Of a stretch of DNA of 64,000 bases, positions 63,321 to 64,000 are shown one piece after another. The position numbers and the translations under genes are program-made. Under the pieces are notes generated by a model. The model was not told the DNA's origin and searched no databases. It saw nothing but the letters and a program-made list of their open reading frames with translations. The stretch's first letter is position 1; each line of letters starts with the position of its first letter. The DNA comes from Opitutaceae bacterium TAV5 (GTDB lineage: Bacteria > Verrucomicrobiota > Verrucomicrobiia > Opitutales > Opitutaceae): positions 4,201,001 through 4,265,000 of the forward strand of contig CP007053.1 in assembly GCA_000242935.3 (NCBI GenBank), read 5' to 3'.

Positions 63321-64000
<680 letters not shown>

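Overview
The window is GC-rich bacterial chromosome and most resembles a verrucomicrobial genome, probably of the Opitutaceae. This is an inference from gene content, not from an rRNA gene. The pointers are five PEP-CTERM-type surface proteins, three prepilin-type proteins of the DUF1559 kind next to exported carbohydrate-active enzymes, a UxaE-like uronate epimerase, few clear Shine-Dalgarno sites, and intergenic regions full of hairpin repeats. No tRNA, rRNA or CRISPR array was seen.

Layout. Bases 1-5560: a truncated prepilin-type gene and two exported glycoside hydrolases that share a LamG-like domain. 6073-9577: a membrane protein, a GAF-LytTR regulator, a PEP-CTERM protein and a frameshifted kinase-like gene. 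9687-17804: a MATE transporter divergent from a LuxR-type response regulator, then two gamma-glutamyltransferase genes flanking an antisense TPR histidine kinase. 18371-23952: a prepilin-type gene, an amidotransferase-like exported protein, an autotransporter-repeat PEP-CTERM protein and the UxaE-like enzyme. 24274-28351: a TolC-type channel with a coupled zinc-ribbon gene, DAHP synthase and a TatD nuclease. 28870-34716: hisN-ribD-rdgB, a GxxExxY gene between two copies of a 109-bp repeat, uvrB and a NYN-domain gene. 34769-36471: an insertion sequence. 36677-43394: a PfkB kinase, YraN, an alkaline phosphatase, a PEP-CTERM protein and a VapBC-type toxin-antitoxin pair. 43628-48227: an exported-protein cluster with a divergent XRE regulator. 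48414-50005: a methyltransferase and a membrane protein. 50226-54067: rpmH-rnpA-yidD-yidC and a YebC-family gene. 54179-58823: a PEP-CTERM-like protein, tandem CorA transporters, a TolA-like protein and an eIF1/SUI1-like gene. 59048-64000: sucA-sucB-lpdA, the 2-oxoglutarate dehydrogenase complex, with lpdA cut by the window edge.

How it fits together. Core genes (ribosome and membrane insertion, DNA repair, TCA cycle, aromatic, histidine and riboflavin synthesis) are interleaved with accessory cassettes for cell-surface proteins and polysaccharide use. The least ordinary material is in the mobile and repetitive DNA. The insertion sequence appears to fuse an AbrB-like ORF to its transposase by -1 frameshifting and is flanked by a 23-bp direct repeat. 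At least six families of intergenic repeats are present. They abut stop codons, bracket a GxxExxY gene, supply the C-terminus of a methyltransferase, and in one case lie inside the sucB coding sequence.
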